This document shows, piece after piece, positions 35,194 through 45,010 of a DNA stretch of 64,000 nucleotides. The stretch comes from Cupriavidus malaysiensis (GTDB lineage Bacteria; Pseudomonadota; Gammaproteobacteria; Burkholderiales; Burkholderiaceae). The notes under the pieces are model-generated. The model ran no database searches and was not told the origin of the DNA. It saw nothing but the letters and a program-made list of their open reading frames with translations. Position numbers and translations under genes: made by a program. The number at the start of each line of letters is the position of its first letter. Within the stretch, counting starts at the first letter, position 1. The DNA lies in assembly GCF_001854325.1 (NCBI RefSeq), contig NZ_CP017754.1:3162001-3226000 (forward strand), given 5' to 3'.

Positions 35194-36813
35194 ATGGCCG
35201 CTACCGCCTCCGCTCCGGCCAGCCCGGACCGCAAGCCGGACACGGCTGCGCGCCCGGCGCCGCGGCCGGCTGCACCCGCCCCGCTGACCGGCGGCCGGCT
35301 GATCATCGGCACCATCGCGCTGTCGCTGGCCACGTTCATGAACGTGCTCGACTCGTCGATCGCCAACGTGTCGATTCCGGCCATCTCCGGCGACCTTGGC
35401 GTGGCGCCCAACCAGGGCACCTGGGTGATCACCTCGTTCGCCGTGGCCAACGCCATCTCGGTGCCGCTGACCGGCTGGCTGACCACCCGCTTCGGCGCGG
35501 TGCGGCTGTTCATCACCTCGATCCTGCTGTTCGTGCTCTCGTCGTGGCTGTGCGGCGTGGCGCCGAACCTCGAGGTACTGCTCGCCGCGCGGATCCTGCA
35601 AGGCGCCGTGGCCGGCCCGATGATCCCGCTGTCGCAGTCGCTGCTGCTGTCGAGCTATCCACCGCAGAAGAGCACCATGGCGCTGGCCTTGTGGGGCATG
35701 ACCACACTGGTCGCGCCGATCATGGGACCGTTGCTGGGGGGCTGGATCTCCGACAACATGACGTGGCCGTGGATCTTCTACATCAACATCCCGGTCGGCC
35801 TGATGGCGGCCTACGCCACCTGGGTCATCTACCGCGAACGCGAGACACCCACCAAGCTGCTGCCGATCGACCGTATCGGACTGGCGCTGCTGGTGATCTG
35901 GGTCGGCTCGATGCAGCTGATGCTCGACAAGGGCAAGGAACTCGATTGGTTCCACTCCACCGAGATCGTGGTGCTCACGCTGGTGGCGGTGGTCGGCTTC
36001 CTGTTCTTCCTGATCTGGGAAAGCTACGAGAAGCATCCGATCGTCGACATCAGCCTGTTCAAGGGCCGCAACTTCAGCGCGGGCGTGGTGGCCATCTCCG
36101 TGGCCTACGGACTGTTCTTCGGCAACCTGGTGATCCTGCCCCTGTGGCTGCAGACGATCGTGGGCTACACCGCCACCGATGCAGGCATCGTGATGGCCCC
36201 GGTGGGGATCTTCGCCATCCTGCTGTCCCCGGTGATCGGCCGCAACCTGCCGCGGATGGATGCGCGCTGGGTCGCCACCACGGCCTTCATCACCTTCGGC
36301 ATCGTCAGCCTGATGCGCGCGGGTTTCACCACGCAGGTCGACACCCGCACGCTGATGATCCCGACCCTGATCCAGGGCGCGGCGATGGCGATGTTCTTCA
36401 TCCCGCTGACCTCGATCATCCTGTCGGGCCAGCCGCCGGAGAAGATCCCCGCCGCCTCGGGCCTGTCGAACTTCGTGCGGATCACCTTCGGCGCGATCGG
36501 CGCGTCGATCTCGACGACGGTATGGGAGAACCGCTCGGCGCTGCACCACGCGCGGCTGGTGGAGAAGGTCAACCCCTATGACACGGCCTATCTGGACCAG
36601 CTCAACCACCTGATGCAGATGGGCATGAGCCAGACCCAGGCCACCGGGGTCATCGAGCGCAATCTCAGCCTGCAGGCGTCGATGCTGGGCGCAAACGATA
36701 TCTTCTGGATCTCCGGAGTGCTGTTCTTCGTACTGATCGGCTTCGTCTGGCTGACCAAGCCCGCCAAGGGCGGGGGCGGGGGCGGCGCCGACGCAGCGGC
36801 CGGCGCGCACTGA
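35194..36813 (+). CDS. DHA2 family multidrug efflux transporter, EmrB type
   Basis: 539 residues with about 14 membrane helices, starting 1 bp after the EmrA-like stop. Major facilitator signatures include LDSSIANVSIPAISGDLGVAPNQGTWV in helix 1 and TTRFGAVRLFITSILLFVLSS. RILQGAVAGPMIPLSQSLLL holds the motif-C-like stretch. It exports hydrophobic compounds using proton motive force. Together with the preceding three genes it forms a complete MarR-controlled tripartite pump. Confidence 0.95.
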   Translation: MAATASAPASPDRKPDTAARPAPRPAAPAPLTGGRLIIGTIALSLATFMNVLDSSIANVSIPAISGDLGVAPNQGTWVITSFAVANAISVPLTGWLTTRFGAVRLFITSILLFVLSSWLCGVAPNLEVLLAARILQGAVAGPMIPLSQSLLLSSYPPQKSTMALALWGMTTLVAPIMGPLLGGWISDNMTWPWIFYINIPVGLMAAYATWVIYRERETPTKLLPIDRIGLALLVIWVGSMQLMLDKGKELDWFHSTEIVVLTLVAVVGFLFFLIWESYEKHPIVDISLFKGRNFSAGVVAISVAYGLFFGNLVILPLWLQTIVGYTATDAGIVMAPVGIFAILLSPVIGRNLPRMDARWVATTAFITFGIVSLMRAGFTTQVDTRTLMIPTLIQGAAMAMFFIPLTSIILSGQPPEKIPAASGLSNFVRITFGAIGASISTTVWENRSALHHARLVEKVNPYDTAYLDQLNHLMQMGMSQTQATGVIERNLSLQASMLGANDIFWISGVLFFVLIGFVWLTKPAKGGGGGGADAAAGAH

Positions 36814-36839
36814 GCCCCCGCCGGCGCCGCGGTGCCCCC

Positions 36840-37487
36840 TCAGGCACCGCGGCGCCGGCCAAGTACCGTCTCGCCGCGCCAGCCCGCCTGCCCTGTCTCG
36901 ATCCCCACGCGCAAGGCCTGCCATCCCGACGGCCGAGCCGGATTGCTTGCCAGCACATAGGCGGCTCGCAGGCAGCGATAGGGACCGAAGCCGAACCATT
37001 CCACCACTGGCAGCGCGCCGAGCACGTCGGGTGCGACGGGCATGGCGGGCTCCGCCAGCAACACTGCGCAGACCGCGTACGGTGTGCCACCCAAGCCGGC
37101 GGCTTCAGCGGCCGCCTGTGCATCGACGCTGGCGAGCGCGGCATCCACTGCCTCGAGCCATGCCGCCGGCCCGACACGGCCGATCCGGCCGCCGCTGCCG
37201 TTACCGCTGCCGATCGCATCGCCGAGCACGGCCACATGAAGCCGCATCGGCGCCCCTCCCGCGATCTGCGCCACGCAGCAGCCGTGCACCGGCTCATGGT
37301 CGACCCGCCCGAGCAACGCGGCCCCCTGCGCTGCCAGCGCGTCGGCCAGGTCCTGGCAGACGAGCCGGTCGCGCAGCCAGCGCCGCTCACCTTCCGGCAA
37401 CTCCAGCGCGGCGACCTCGATACGCTCCCGCGCCCGGGCAGCGGACATTGGCCAGCGCTGCGCCCCCATCCAACGCATGATGGACAT
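36840..37487 (-). CDS. hypothetical protein
   Basis: 215 residues from ATG 37487, chosen because AGAGAGGG lies a few bases upstream. The protein is Ala/Gly-rich with helical N-terminus (ARARERIEVAALELPEGERRWLRDRL) and a core of mixed hydrophobic segments (CVAQIAGGAPMRLHVAVLGDAIG; PYAVCAVLLAEPAMPVAP). No signal peptide or membrane helix is strong. No family recognised. It is convergent with the efflux operon and follows the Rnk-like gene. Confidence 0.7.
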   Translation of the reverse strand: MSIMRWMGAQRWPMSAARARERIEVAALELPEGERRWLRDRLVCQDLADALAAQGAALLGRVDHEPVHGCCVAQIAGGAPMRLHVAVLGDAIGSGNGSGGRIGRVGPAAWLEAVDAALASVDAQAAAEAAGLGGTPYAVCAVLLAEPAMPVAPDVLGALPVVEWFGFGPYRCLRAAYVLASNPARPSGWQALRVGIETGQAGWRGETVLGRRRGA

Positions 37488-37610
37488 CCCTCTCTTCTCC
37501 CCGCTTTGCACACCCGCGGGCGGCCGGCGGCCAGCCGTTAGCGCCGCCCACCCCGCATGACCACGCGCAGCGCCAGTGCAGCGCGTATCGACTGGAAGCG
37601 ACCGCCGCCC

Positions 37611-37991
37611 TCAGCCCGGCAGCACTTCCTCGACCAGCAGTTCGAGCGCCTGGCCGTCGCCCTCCACCGGCAAGCGCACCGGGCATCCCACAGGCGTACC
37701 CAGCAGCGCGACACCGGCCGGCGACAGAACGCTGAGCCAGCCGCGACCGAAATCCGCCTGTTCCGGATAAACGATGCGCCAATGGAAGTGCTCGCGATGG
37801 CGCACCTCGATGCAGAGAAATGGCGCGTGCAGGCGCACCACCGCCGCCGGCAAGGCCTGGCCGGGACGGATCTCGGCCCGATCGAGCACGGCATGCAAGG
37901 AGCGGCGCAGTTCGGGCGCCGTGCGGGTGGAGACTGCCAGCTCGCGCAGGCGTGCGGCTTCGGCCGCGGTCAGGAAAACCGTGTTTCGCAT
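37611..37991 (-). CDS. GreA/GreB C-terminal domain protein, Rnk-like
   Basis: 126 residues from ATG 37991 (MRNTVFLTAAEAARLRELA). The C-terminal FKBP-like GreA/Rnk fold is recognisable: RIVYPEQADFGRGWLSVLSPAGVALLGTPVG. The N-terminal part is a short helical pair rather than the long coiled coil with acidic tip of GreA, so it should bind RNA polymerase at the secondary channel without cleavage activity. In E. coli Rnk is called a nucleoside diphosphate kinase regulator. Confidence 0.82.
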   Translation of the reverse strand: MRNTVFLTAAEAARLRELAVSTRTAPELRRSLHAVLDRAEIRPGQALPAAVVRLHAPFLCIEVRHREHFHWRIVYPEQADFGRGWLSVLSPAGVALLGTPVGCPVRLPVEGDGQALELLVEEVLPG

Positions 37992-38360
37992 GGCGACTCC
38001 CAAAGTCAGGGACGGCGCCGCGCTGGGAAGCGCGTGCCATCGTGTGCAGACAGGGCGCGCCGCGCGGCGCGCCCGAACAGGGTCTTGACGGGAGCGGGTT
38101 TCGGCCCGGTGCCTCGGCCTGGCGCAGACAGCGTCAGACGAGGGACCGGGCGGAGATGAGGACGGCGGCTGTCGCCGCGCGCAGGAGATAGGTGACGGCG
38201 GTGATCATGGTCGACGGTTCAACGTCCTGGCGATGTCGACATCGACAACCAGGACGGAAGCACCATTCAACCAGATTTCACAACAAAAGTGAAGGATTTG
38301 CCGACGTTGGCCGCAGAAACAGACATTTCGCGAAACCAGGCGATCGAGGCCGCGGTTTGG
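37992..38360. other. 370-bp gene-poor region with palindromes
   Basis: Contains a perfect 22-bp palindrome of alternating G/C at 38053-38074, a 14-bp palindrome CGATGTCGACATCG at 38231-38244 inside a larger TCCTGG...CCAGGA dyad (38225-38254), and a TTCAC/GTGAA dyad near 38277. A 24-codon minus-strand frame (38134-38208, MITAVTYLLRAATAAVLISA...) is hydrophobic but lacks a good ribosome site. No T-tract terminator for truB was seen. Confidence 0.5.
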
Positions 38361-39311
38361 CTAGAGCCTGACCAGTCGTTCGGGACGCAGCGCCCCTTCG
38401 CGCATGCGCGCCACCCCGAGCAACCGCCCGTCCTCCGCCGCGTACACGCGCGCCAGCATCTCTTCCTGCAGAGCCGGTGCACCGGCCGGCAGGTCGCGCC
38501 TTGCGATCCGCTGTCCCTGCAGGAAGCGCGCACTCGCCGCAACATCGAGGGACACGGGCGGACAGCGCTGCAACAGGGCATCGACGGGCGCCAGCAAGGC
38601 CGGACGCTGTTCGTCCGCCTGCTGCTCAATCTGTTCCAGCGTGACAGCACCCGCCAGGCTCAGGTCGCCCACTTGCGTGCGGCGCAGGGCGGTCAGGTGG
38701 GCACCACAGCCCAGGGCTTCACCGATGTCTTCGGCCAGGGTGCGGATATAGGTGCCCTTGCTGCAGCGGACACGCATGGAAAAACCCGGTTGTGCCGGCA
38801 ACGTGCAATCGAGCAGGGCAAGCTCGTGGATGGTGACGCGCCGCGCGGCGCGCTCCACGGTTTGCCCGGCACGGGCATATTCGTACAAGGGCCGGCCGTC
38901 CTTCTTCAGCGCCGAGTACATCGGGGGCACCTGCTCGATCTCGCCGATGAAACGCGCCAGCACCGCATTCAGCGCTTCGGGCCCGCACGTCACGGGACGC
39001 CGCCGCAGGACCTCTCCCTCCGCATCGCCGCTGGCGGTGGTCACACCCAGGCAGACAGTCGCCTCATAGGTCTTGTCGGCTTCGAGCAGATCCTGCGAGA
39101 ACTTGGTGGCTTCGCCGAAGCACAAGGGCAGCAGCCCGGTCGCCAGCGGATCGAGTGTGCCGGTATGTCCGGCCTTGTTCGCGCGCAGCAGGCGCTTGGC
39201 ACGCACCAGGGCGTCGTTGGACGACAGCCCGAGCGGTTTGTCGAGCAGCAGCACGCCATGCACGTCGCGGCGCGGCAGGCGCGGCGGGCGGGACGCGTTG
39301 GAATCGGTCAT
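38361..39311 (-). CDS. truB: tRNA pseudouridine-55 synthase TruB
   Basis: 316 residues. Converts U55 in the T-loop of tRNAs to pseudouridine. The catalytic aspartate is Asp54 in [51 protein letters not shown] and [15 protein letters not shown] are typical of TruB, and a C-terminal extension fits the bacterial TruB class. Last gene of the rimP-nusA-infB-rbfA-truB cluster. Confidence 0.97.
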   Translation of the reverse strand: MTDSNASRPPRLPRRDVHGVLLLDKPLGLSSNDALVRAKRLLRANKAGHTGTLDPLATGLLPLCFGEATKFSQDLLEADKTYEATVCLGVTTASGDAEGEVLRRRPVTCGPEALNAVLARFIGEIEQVPPMYSALKKDGRPLYEYARAGQTVERAARRVTIHELALLDCTLPAQPGFSMRVRCSKGTYIRTLAEDIGEALGCGAHLTALRRTQVGDLSLAGAVTLEQIEQQADEQRPALLAPVDALLQRCPPVSLDVAASARFLQGQRIARRDLPAGAPALQEEMLARVYAAEDGRLLGVARMREGALRPERLVRL

Positions 39312-39370
39312 CGGAATCTGGAAGGAAGCGCGGCGGGCGATCGCTACGATGTACGGCCGCGCCGGAAGGC

Positions 39371-39389
39371 CCCTGCCGTTGCGGCAGGG
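39371..39389 (-). other. intercistronic hairpin rbfA-truB
   Basis: CCCTGCCG (39371-39378) pairs with CGGCAGGG (39382-39389) around a 3-nt loop in the 90-bp gap. There is no T-tract, so it probably acts on mRNA stability or processing instead of termination. Confidence 0.45.
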
Positions 39390-39402
39390 CCGGCCGCCCG
39401 GA

Positions 39403-39771
39403 TCAGTCGTCCTTGGCGCGGTCGGCGTTGGCCTGGTGGATCAGCTTGGACATCTCGATGGCATGTTCCACCGAGGTATCGTGATGGAAATGCAGCGTCG
39501 GCACCGTATGGATATGCAGGCGCTTGAACAGCAGCGAGTGCAGGTAGCCTGCCTTCTCGTTGAGAGCCGCCGCGGCCGCCTCGGGTTCGGCGCCCAGCAC
39601 GGTGAAGTACACCTTGGCGTGCGCGTAGTCCGGCGTCAGCGTGACTGACTGCAGCGTGACCAGGCCGAGGCGCGGATCACGCAGCTCTCGCTGGATCATC
39701 TCGGCCAGGTCCTTCTGGATCTGGTCGGAGATACGGAGATTGCGGGAGGAAATGGAGCCTTTCTTGGCCAT
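39403..39771 (-). CDS. rbfA: ribosome-binding factor A
   Basis: 122 residues ([26 protein letters not shown]). A KH-like protein needed for late 16S rRNA 5'-end maturation. Typical core: [30 protein letters not shown], and the C-terminal [24 protein letters not shown]. Lies between infB and truB. Confidence 0.97.
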   Translation of the reverse strand: MAKKGSISSRNLRISDQIQKDLAEMIQRELRDPRLGLVTLQSVTLTPDYAHAKVYFTVLGAEPEAAAAALNEKAGYLHSLLFKRLHIHTVPTLHFHHDTSVEHAIEMSKLIHQANADRAKDD

Positions 39772-39792
39772 GCGAACCTGCGTTGTCGAGAT

Positions 39793-39821
39793 GGCGGCGG
39801 CCGGCCCGGCCGGCCGCCGCC
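39793..39821 (-). other. intercistronic hairpin infB-rbfA
   Basis: A perfect 12-bp GC-only stem, GGCGGCGGCCGG (39793-39804) with its complement (39810-39821), loop CCCGG, fills the short gap after infB. Without a T-tract it is not a standard terminator and may set relative expression of rbfA-truB. Confidence 0.5.
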
Positions 39822-39830
39822 GCGCCCGCC

Positions 39831-42716
39831 TTACAGCGTGCGCGCCACCTCGGTGATTTCAAACACTTCGAGCTGGTCGCCTTCCTGAACGTCGTTGAAG
39901 TTCTTGATCGACAGACCGCACTCGAAGCCCTGCTTGACTTCCTTGACGTCGTCCTTGAAACGCTTGAGCGAGTCGAGTTCGCCGCTGTGGATGACCACGT
40001 TGTTGCGCAGCACACGCACCAGCGACGAGCGCTTGACCAGGCCATCCGTAACCATACAGCCGGCCACGGCGCCGACCTTCGGCACGCGGAACACCTGGCG
40101 CACCTCGATCTGGCCGATGGTCGTCTCGCGCTTTTCGGGCGCCAGCATGCCGGACATCGCCGCCTTGATCTCGTCTACCGCATCGTAAATGATGTTGTAG
40201 TAGCGGATGTCGATGCCATTGTGCTCGGCCAGCTTGCGCGCGCCAGCGTCGGCACGCACGTTGAAGCCGATGATGACCGCCTTCGAGGCCGTCGCCAGGT
40301 TGACGTCGGACTCGGAGATACCGCCCACCGCGGCGTGCACGATCTGCACGCGCACCTCGTCGGTCGACAGCTTCTGCAGCGATTGCACCAGCGCTTCCTG
40401 CGAGCCCTGCACGTCTGCCTTGACGATCAGCGGCAGCGTCTGCACTTCGCCTTCGCTCATCTGCTCCAGCATGGTCTCCAGCTTGGCTGCCTGCTGCTTG
40501 GCCAGCTTGACGTCGCGGAACTTGCCCTGGCGGAACAGCGCGATCTCGCGCGCCTTGCGCTCGTCCGGCAGCACCAGCACTTCCTCGCCGGCGGCCGGAA
40601 CCTCGGACAGGCCCTGGATTTCCACCGGGATGGACGGACCGGCTTCCTTGGTCGGCTTGCTGTTCTCGTCCAGCATCGCACGGACGCGGCCGTACGCACT
40701 GCCGGCCAGCACCACGTCGCCACGCTTGAGCGTGCCACTGGTGACCAGGATGGTCGCGATCGGGCCCTTGCCCTTGTCCAGCTGGGCTTCCACCACCAGG
40801 CCCTTGGCCGGGGCATCGACCGGTGCCTTCAGTTCGAGCACTTCCGCCTGCAGCAGCACCTGCTCCAGCAGTTCGTCCACGCCCGTACCCATCTTGGCCG
40901 ACACCGGAACGAAAGGCGAATCGCCGCCGTACTCTTCCGGCAAGACCTGCTCGGCCACCAGTTCCTGCTTGACGCGATCGGGATTGGCATCCGGCTTGTC
41001 GATCTTGTTGATCGCCACCACGATGGGCACGCCCGCTGCCTTCGCGTGCGAGATCGCCTCCTTGGTCTGGGGCATCACGCCGTCGTCGGCGGCCACCACC
41101 AGGATGACGATGTCGGTTGCCTTGGCACCGCGCGCACGCATGGCGGTGAACGCCTCGTGACCCGGGGTGTCCAGGAAGGTGATCACGCCACGCTCGGTCT
41201 CGACGTGGTAGGCACCGATATGCTGCGTAATGCCGCCGGCTTCGCCCGCAGCCACCTTGGTGCGGCGGATGTAGTCCAGCAGCGAGGTCTTGCCGTGGTC
41301 GACGTGACCCATCACGGTCACCACCGGCGGACGCGGCAGCTGCTCGGCGTCGGTATGCTCCTCGCCGACGTCCAGCAGGGCTTCCGGATCGTCCAGCTTG
41401 GCGGCGAACGCCTTGTGGCCCATTTCTTCCACCACGATCATGGCGGTTTCCTGGTCCAGCACCTGGTTGATGGTCACCATCTGGCCGAGCTTCATCATCT
41501 GCTTGATGACCTCGGATGCCTTGACGGCCATCTTGTGCGCCAGGTCGGCCACCGAGATAGTCTCGGGCACGTGCACTTCGCGCACCACCGGCTCGGTCGG
41601 CGCGTGGAAATTGCTGCGGCTGTCATCGACCTGCTGTTTGCCACCGCGGCCGCGCGGACCACCGCGCCAGCCACCGACACCACCGGAGGAATCGCCGCGG
41701 GTCTTCAGGCCGCCACCCTTCTTCTTGCCTTCGTCCTGCCAGGTCGACGAGCTGCCCGACTTCAGCACCTTGCCCGACTTCTTGTCGGTCGTGGCAGCGG
41801 TCGTCGTGGTCGTGGCAGGCTTCTTGTCTTCCTTCTTGGCCTCGGTACCGGCCGGCTTGACCGGCTTGTGCAGGGTGCCGGTCTGCTCGGCCTTCTTTTC
41901 CTCGGCCTTGCGCTCGGACGGCGCCTTCAGCACGCGCGCGGGCGCATTCAACATCTGCTGGATGGCGCGGGCCTCGGCCTCGGCGGCCTCGCGACGCTTA
42001 CGTGCGGCATCCTGCTCGGCGCGCGCCTTGTCGGCGGCTGCCTTGGCATCATCGGCGGCCTTCTGCGCCACGGCACGCTCGGCTGACAGACGGTTCTTCT
42101 CGTCCTCGGCCGTCTTGCGCGCCGCTTCCTCGGCAGCATCGTTCGCCGCACGGCTGGCCGCAGCCTCTTCCTCGGCCTTCGCCCTGGCGAGTTCGGCCTG
42201 GCGGCGTTCCTCGGCCTCCAGCGCTTCCTGCCTGGCGCGACGTTCGGCCTCTTCGCGCTCGGCGGCCTCGCGGCGCGCCTTCGCTTCGGCTTCCTGGCGA
42301 GCCAGCAGTTCCGCCTGCTGACGCTCTTCCTCCTCGCGGCGTGCCTGATCGGCAGCCTCGGCGGCGGCATCGCGGCCGTCGTGCGCGTCGACCTGGCCAT
42401 CGCCGCCGGCCTCGTCACGCTTGATCAGGACGCGCTTCTTGCGCACCTCGACCTGCACGGTGCGCGTCTTGCCTGTGGAGTCGGCCTGGCGGATCTCGGA
42501 AGTCTCGCGCTTGGTCAGCGTGATCTTCTTGCGGGCGCTATCGTCCGCGGCGCCATGGACGCGCTTCAGATAGTCCAGCAGCCGGGTCTTGTCCGACTCG
42601 GTAACAATGTCGTCAGCAGTGGCTTTGCCCACTCCAGCTGCCTGCAATTGTTCCAGCAGGGCAGCTGCGCTGCGACTCAGTTCTGCGGCCAGTTGGGCAA
42701 CTGTTGTGCTTGCCAT
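39831..42716 (-). CDS. infB: translation initiation factor IF-2
   Basis: 961 residues. The N-terminal IF2N motif ([24 protein letters not shown]) is followed by about 190 residues of Ala/Glu/Arg-rich coiled coil ([19 protein letters not shown]) and a basic linker. The GTPase domain (about 466 on) has [30 protein letters not shown] and [12 protein letters not shown], then the C1 and C2 domains that bind formyl-Met-tRNA. The long N-terminus is normal for beta-proteobacteria. Internal starts giving shorter IF-2 forms are possible but not resolved. Confidence 0.98.
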   Translation of the reverse strand: MASTTVAQLAAELSRSAAALLEQLQAAGVGKATADDIVTESDKTRLLDYLKRVHGAADDSARKKITLTKRETSEIRQADSTGKTRTVQVEVRKKRVLIKRDEAGGDGQVDAHDGRDAAAEAADQARREEEERQQAELLARQEAEAKARREAAEREEAERRARQEALEAEERRQAELARAKAEEEAAASRAANDAAEEAARKTAEDEKNRLSAERAVAQKAADDAKAAADKARAEQDAARKRREAAEAEARAIQQMLNAPARVLKAPSERKAEEKKAEQTGTLHKPVKPAGTEAKKEDKKPATTTTTAATTDKKSGKVLKSGSSSTWQDEGKKKGGGLKTRGDSSGGVGGWRGGPRGRGGKQQVDDSRSNFHAPTEPVVREVHVPETISVADLAHKMAVKASEVIKQMMKLGQMVTINQVLDQETAMIVVEEMGHKAFAAKLDDPEALLDVGEEHTDAEQLPRPPVVTVMGHVDHGKTSLLDYIRRTKVAAGEAGGITQHIGAYHVETERGVITFLDTPGHEAFTAMRARGAKATDIVILVVAADDGVMPQTKEAISHAKAAGVPIVVAINKIDKPDANPDRVKQELVAEQVLPEEYGGDSPFVPVSAKMGTGVDELLEQVLLQAEVLELKAPVDAPAKGLVVEAQLDKGKGPIATILVTSGTLKRGDVVLAGSAYGRVRAMLDENSKPTKEAGPSIPVEIQGLSEVPAAGEEVLVLPDERKAREIALFRQGKFRDVKLAKQQAAKLETMLEQMSEGEVQTLPLIVKADVQGSQEALVQSLQKLSTDEVRVQIVHAAVGGISESDVNLATASKAVIIGFNVRADAGARKLAEHNGIDIRYYNIIYDAVDEIKAAMSGMLAPEKRETTIGQIEVRQVFRVPKVGAVAGCMVTDGLVKRSSLVRVLRNNVVIHSGELDSLKRFKDDVKEVKQGFECGLSIKNFNDVQEGDQLEVFEITEVARTL

Positions 42717-42804
42717 TCAAACCCTTTCAATGCTCGGTTTCTACGTCGGGACAGTTTCGTTCGCGGAAATCGCGCCCGGGGCGCGCGGGCCCCGGGCGTG
42801 TCCC

Positions 42805-44280
42805 TCAGTTAAACCAGTGTTCCCGTGCCTTCATGATCAGCGCCTTGGCTTCTTCCTCGCTGACGCCGATCATCTCGATCACTTCGTCGACGGCCAGCTC
42901 GGCCAGGTCGTCGCGCGTGTGGATATTGCCTTCCGCCAGCTTGCCGATCAGTTCCGGGGTCAGGCCTTCGAGGGAACGCAGATCCTGCGACACCTCTTCC
43001 ACCCTTTCTTCCCGGGCCAATTCCATCGTCAACAGCGCGTCGCGCGCGCGGTTGCGCAGTTCGTTGACCGTGTCCTCGTCGAACGCCTCGATCTCCAGCA
43101 TCTCGCTGATAGGCACGTAGGCCACTTCCTCCAGCGTGGAGAAGCCTTCTTCGATCAGGATGTCGGCCACTTCCTCGTCCACGTCCAGCTTGGCCATGAA
43201 CAGCTTGCGCACGACCTCGCTTTCCTCGGCCTGCTTCTGCGCCGACTCTTCCTGGGTCATGATGTTGATCTGCCAGCCGGTCAGCTCGGACGCCAGCCGC
43301 ACGTTCTGCCCGCTGCGGCCGATGGCGACGGCGAGGTTCTCCTCGTCGACCACCACATCCATGCAGTGCTTCTCTTCATCGACCACGATCGACTGCACTT
43401 GCGCCGGTGCCAGCGCGCCGATGACGAACTGCGCCGGATCCTCCGACCACAGCACGATGTCCACCGCCTCGCCGCCGATCTCATTGCGCACCGCGGTCAC
43501 GCGCGTGCCACGCACGCCGACGCAGGTGCCGATCGGATCGATACGCTTGTCGTGGGCGACCACGGCGATCTTGGCGCGCACGCCAGGATCGCGCGCGGCG
43601 GCCTTGATCTCCAGCAGGCCCTGCTCCATCTCGGGTACTTCGTTCTCGAACAGCTTGACGAGAAATTCGGGCGCGGTGCGCGACAGCTCGATCTGCGGTC
43701 CGCGTGCGGTGCGGTCGACGTTCAGGATGTACGCACGCACACGGTCGCCGGTGCGCAGGTTCTCCTTCGGGATGATCTGGTCGCGCGCCAGCAGCGCCTC
43801 GACGCGGCCAGACTCGACGATCAGGCCCTTCTTGTCGGCACGCTTGACCGTGCCGGTCATGATCTTTTCGCCGCGGTCGAGGTAGTCGTTCAGGATCTGC
43901 TCGCGCTCGGCGTCGCGGATGCGCTGCAGGATCACCTGCTTTGCGGCCTGGGCGCCGATACGGCCGAACTCGACCGACTCGATCTGTTCCTCGATGTAGT
44001 CATCGAGCTTGATGTCGGGATTCTGCTCGACCGCCTCGAACAGCAGGATCTGTTTGTCCGGCTCCTGCAGGCCTTGTTCATCGGGAACGACAAGCCAGCG
44101 GCGGAACGTTTCATGCTCGCCACTTTCACGATCGATCGCGACACGGATGTCCACGTCTTCCTCGAAGCGCTTCTTGGTGGCCGAGGCAAGAGCCGCCTCG
44201 AGCGCACCGAATACCACATCCTTGTCGACGTTCTTCTCACGCGCAAGCGCATCGACGAGCAACAGAACTTCGCGGCTCAT
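42805..44280 (-). CDS. nusA: transcription termination/antitermination factor NusA
   Basis: 491 residues. Order: N-terminal RNA polymerase-binding domain ([24 protein letters not shown]), S1 domain ([22 protein letters not shown]), two KH domains ([40 protein letters not shown]) and two acidic C-terminal repeats. Overlaps rimP by 4 bp, so translation is coupled. Confidence 0.98.
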   Translation of the reverse strand: MSREVLLLVDALAREKNVDKDVVFGALEAALASATKKRFEEDVDIRVAIDRESGEHETFRRWLVVPDEQGLQEPDKQILLFEAVEQNPDIKLDDYIEEQIESVEFGRIGAQAAKQVILQRIRDAEREQILNDYLDRGEKIMTGTVKRADKKGLIVESGRVEALLARDQIIPKENLRTGDRVRAYILNVDRTARGPQIELSRTAPEFLVKLFENEVPEMEQGLLEIKAAARDPGVRAKIAVVAHDKRIDPIGTCVGVRGTRVTAVRNEIGGEAVDIVLWSEDPAQFVIGALAPAQVQSIVVDEEKHCMDVVVDEENLAVAIGRSGQNVRLASELTGWQINIMTQEESAQKQAEESEVVRKLFMAKLDVDEEVADILIEEGFSTLEEVAYVPISEMLEIEAFDEDTVNELRNRARDALLTMELAREERVEEVSQDLRSLEGLTPELIGKLAEGNIHTRDDLAELAVDEVIEMIGVSEEEAKALIMKAREHWFN

Positions 44281-44765
44281 TGCTTGTTCCCTTTTCTTTG
44301 ATTTCCTTTGAAGTCGATCACCGGCACCAGGCGCGCGCGGTCGACATCGGATACAGTGAATTCCAGCAGCGACGGGCCGTTCTTCCCTTCGAACTCCAGG
44401 CCGATCTTCTCGGCGCCAGGCTCGCCGGCCGGTGCCTGCAGCACGCCGACGAAGTTCTTCTGCCCGTCGACCGGCAGGCGCAGCGTGACCCTGGCCTGCG
44501 CGCCGGCGAAGCGGACGTAGTCGGCCAGCTTCTTGAGCGGCCGGTCCAGCCCCGGAGACGACACCTCGAGGCGCTCATAGTCGACGTTCTCGACCGTCAG
44601 CACGTGCGTCAACTGCCGGCTGACCTTCTCGCAATCCTCGATGACGATGCCCGTCTCAGGCTGATCGATATACACGCGCAGCAATCCTGCCGGGGCACGC
44701 TCGAGCTCGACCAGCTCGTACCCCATGCCGTTCAGGGTGGTTTCGATCAAATCTGCCAGATGCAC
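44277..44765 (-). CDS. rimP: ribosome maturation factor RimP
   Basis: 162 residues starting at GTG 44765 ([22 protein letters not shown]). Needed for 30S maturation. The N-terminal domain [26 protein letters not shown] is diagnostic, and a C-terminal Sm-like domain follows. First gene of the nusA-infB operon. No convincing promoter was found in the 90 bp upstream, before the rluB terminator. Confidence 0.96.
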   Translation of the reverse strand: MHLADLIETTLNGMGYELVELERAPAGLLRVYIDQPETGIVIEDCEKVSRQLTHVLTVENVDYERLEVSSPGLDRPLKKLADYVRFAGAQARVTLRLPVDGQKNFVGVLQAPAGEPGAEKIGLEFEGKNGPSLLEFTVSDVDRARLVPVIDFKGNQRKGNKQ

Positions 44766-44861
44766 TGTATTCCCGAGTAATGGCCTTCAAACACGATCGC
44801 GGGCCGTGCGGCATCCGCTTCGGCTCGCCGCGCCACCCCCGAAACGAGAAACCGGATGGAG

Positions 44862-44890
44862 CAAAAAAAAATGGGCGCAATGCCCATCAT
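44862..44890 (-). terminator. rho-independent terminator downstream of rluB
   Basis: ATGGGC / GCCCAT stem (44871-44876 with 44882-44887) followed on the minus strand by nine T residues. It separates rluB from rimP. Confidence 0.8.
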
Positions 44891-45010
44891 TCGCTCACCC
44901 ATCTGAGGATGACACTTTTGAATAGACTTGGATTATACGCAGATTATGTGCAAAAGGCAAAAGGCCGACCGGGCAGCCACGCCACCCGGCTTTGCGCCTT
45001 TCACCGCACC

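Noticed and set aside
38134..38208. 24-codon hydrophobic minus-strand peptide
   Set aside because: Hydrophobic but no ribosome site and too short to support; mentioned only within the regional entry.
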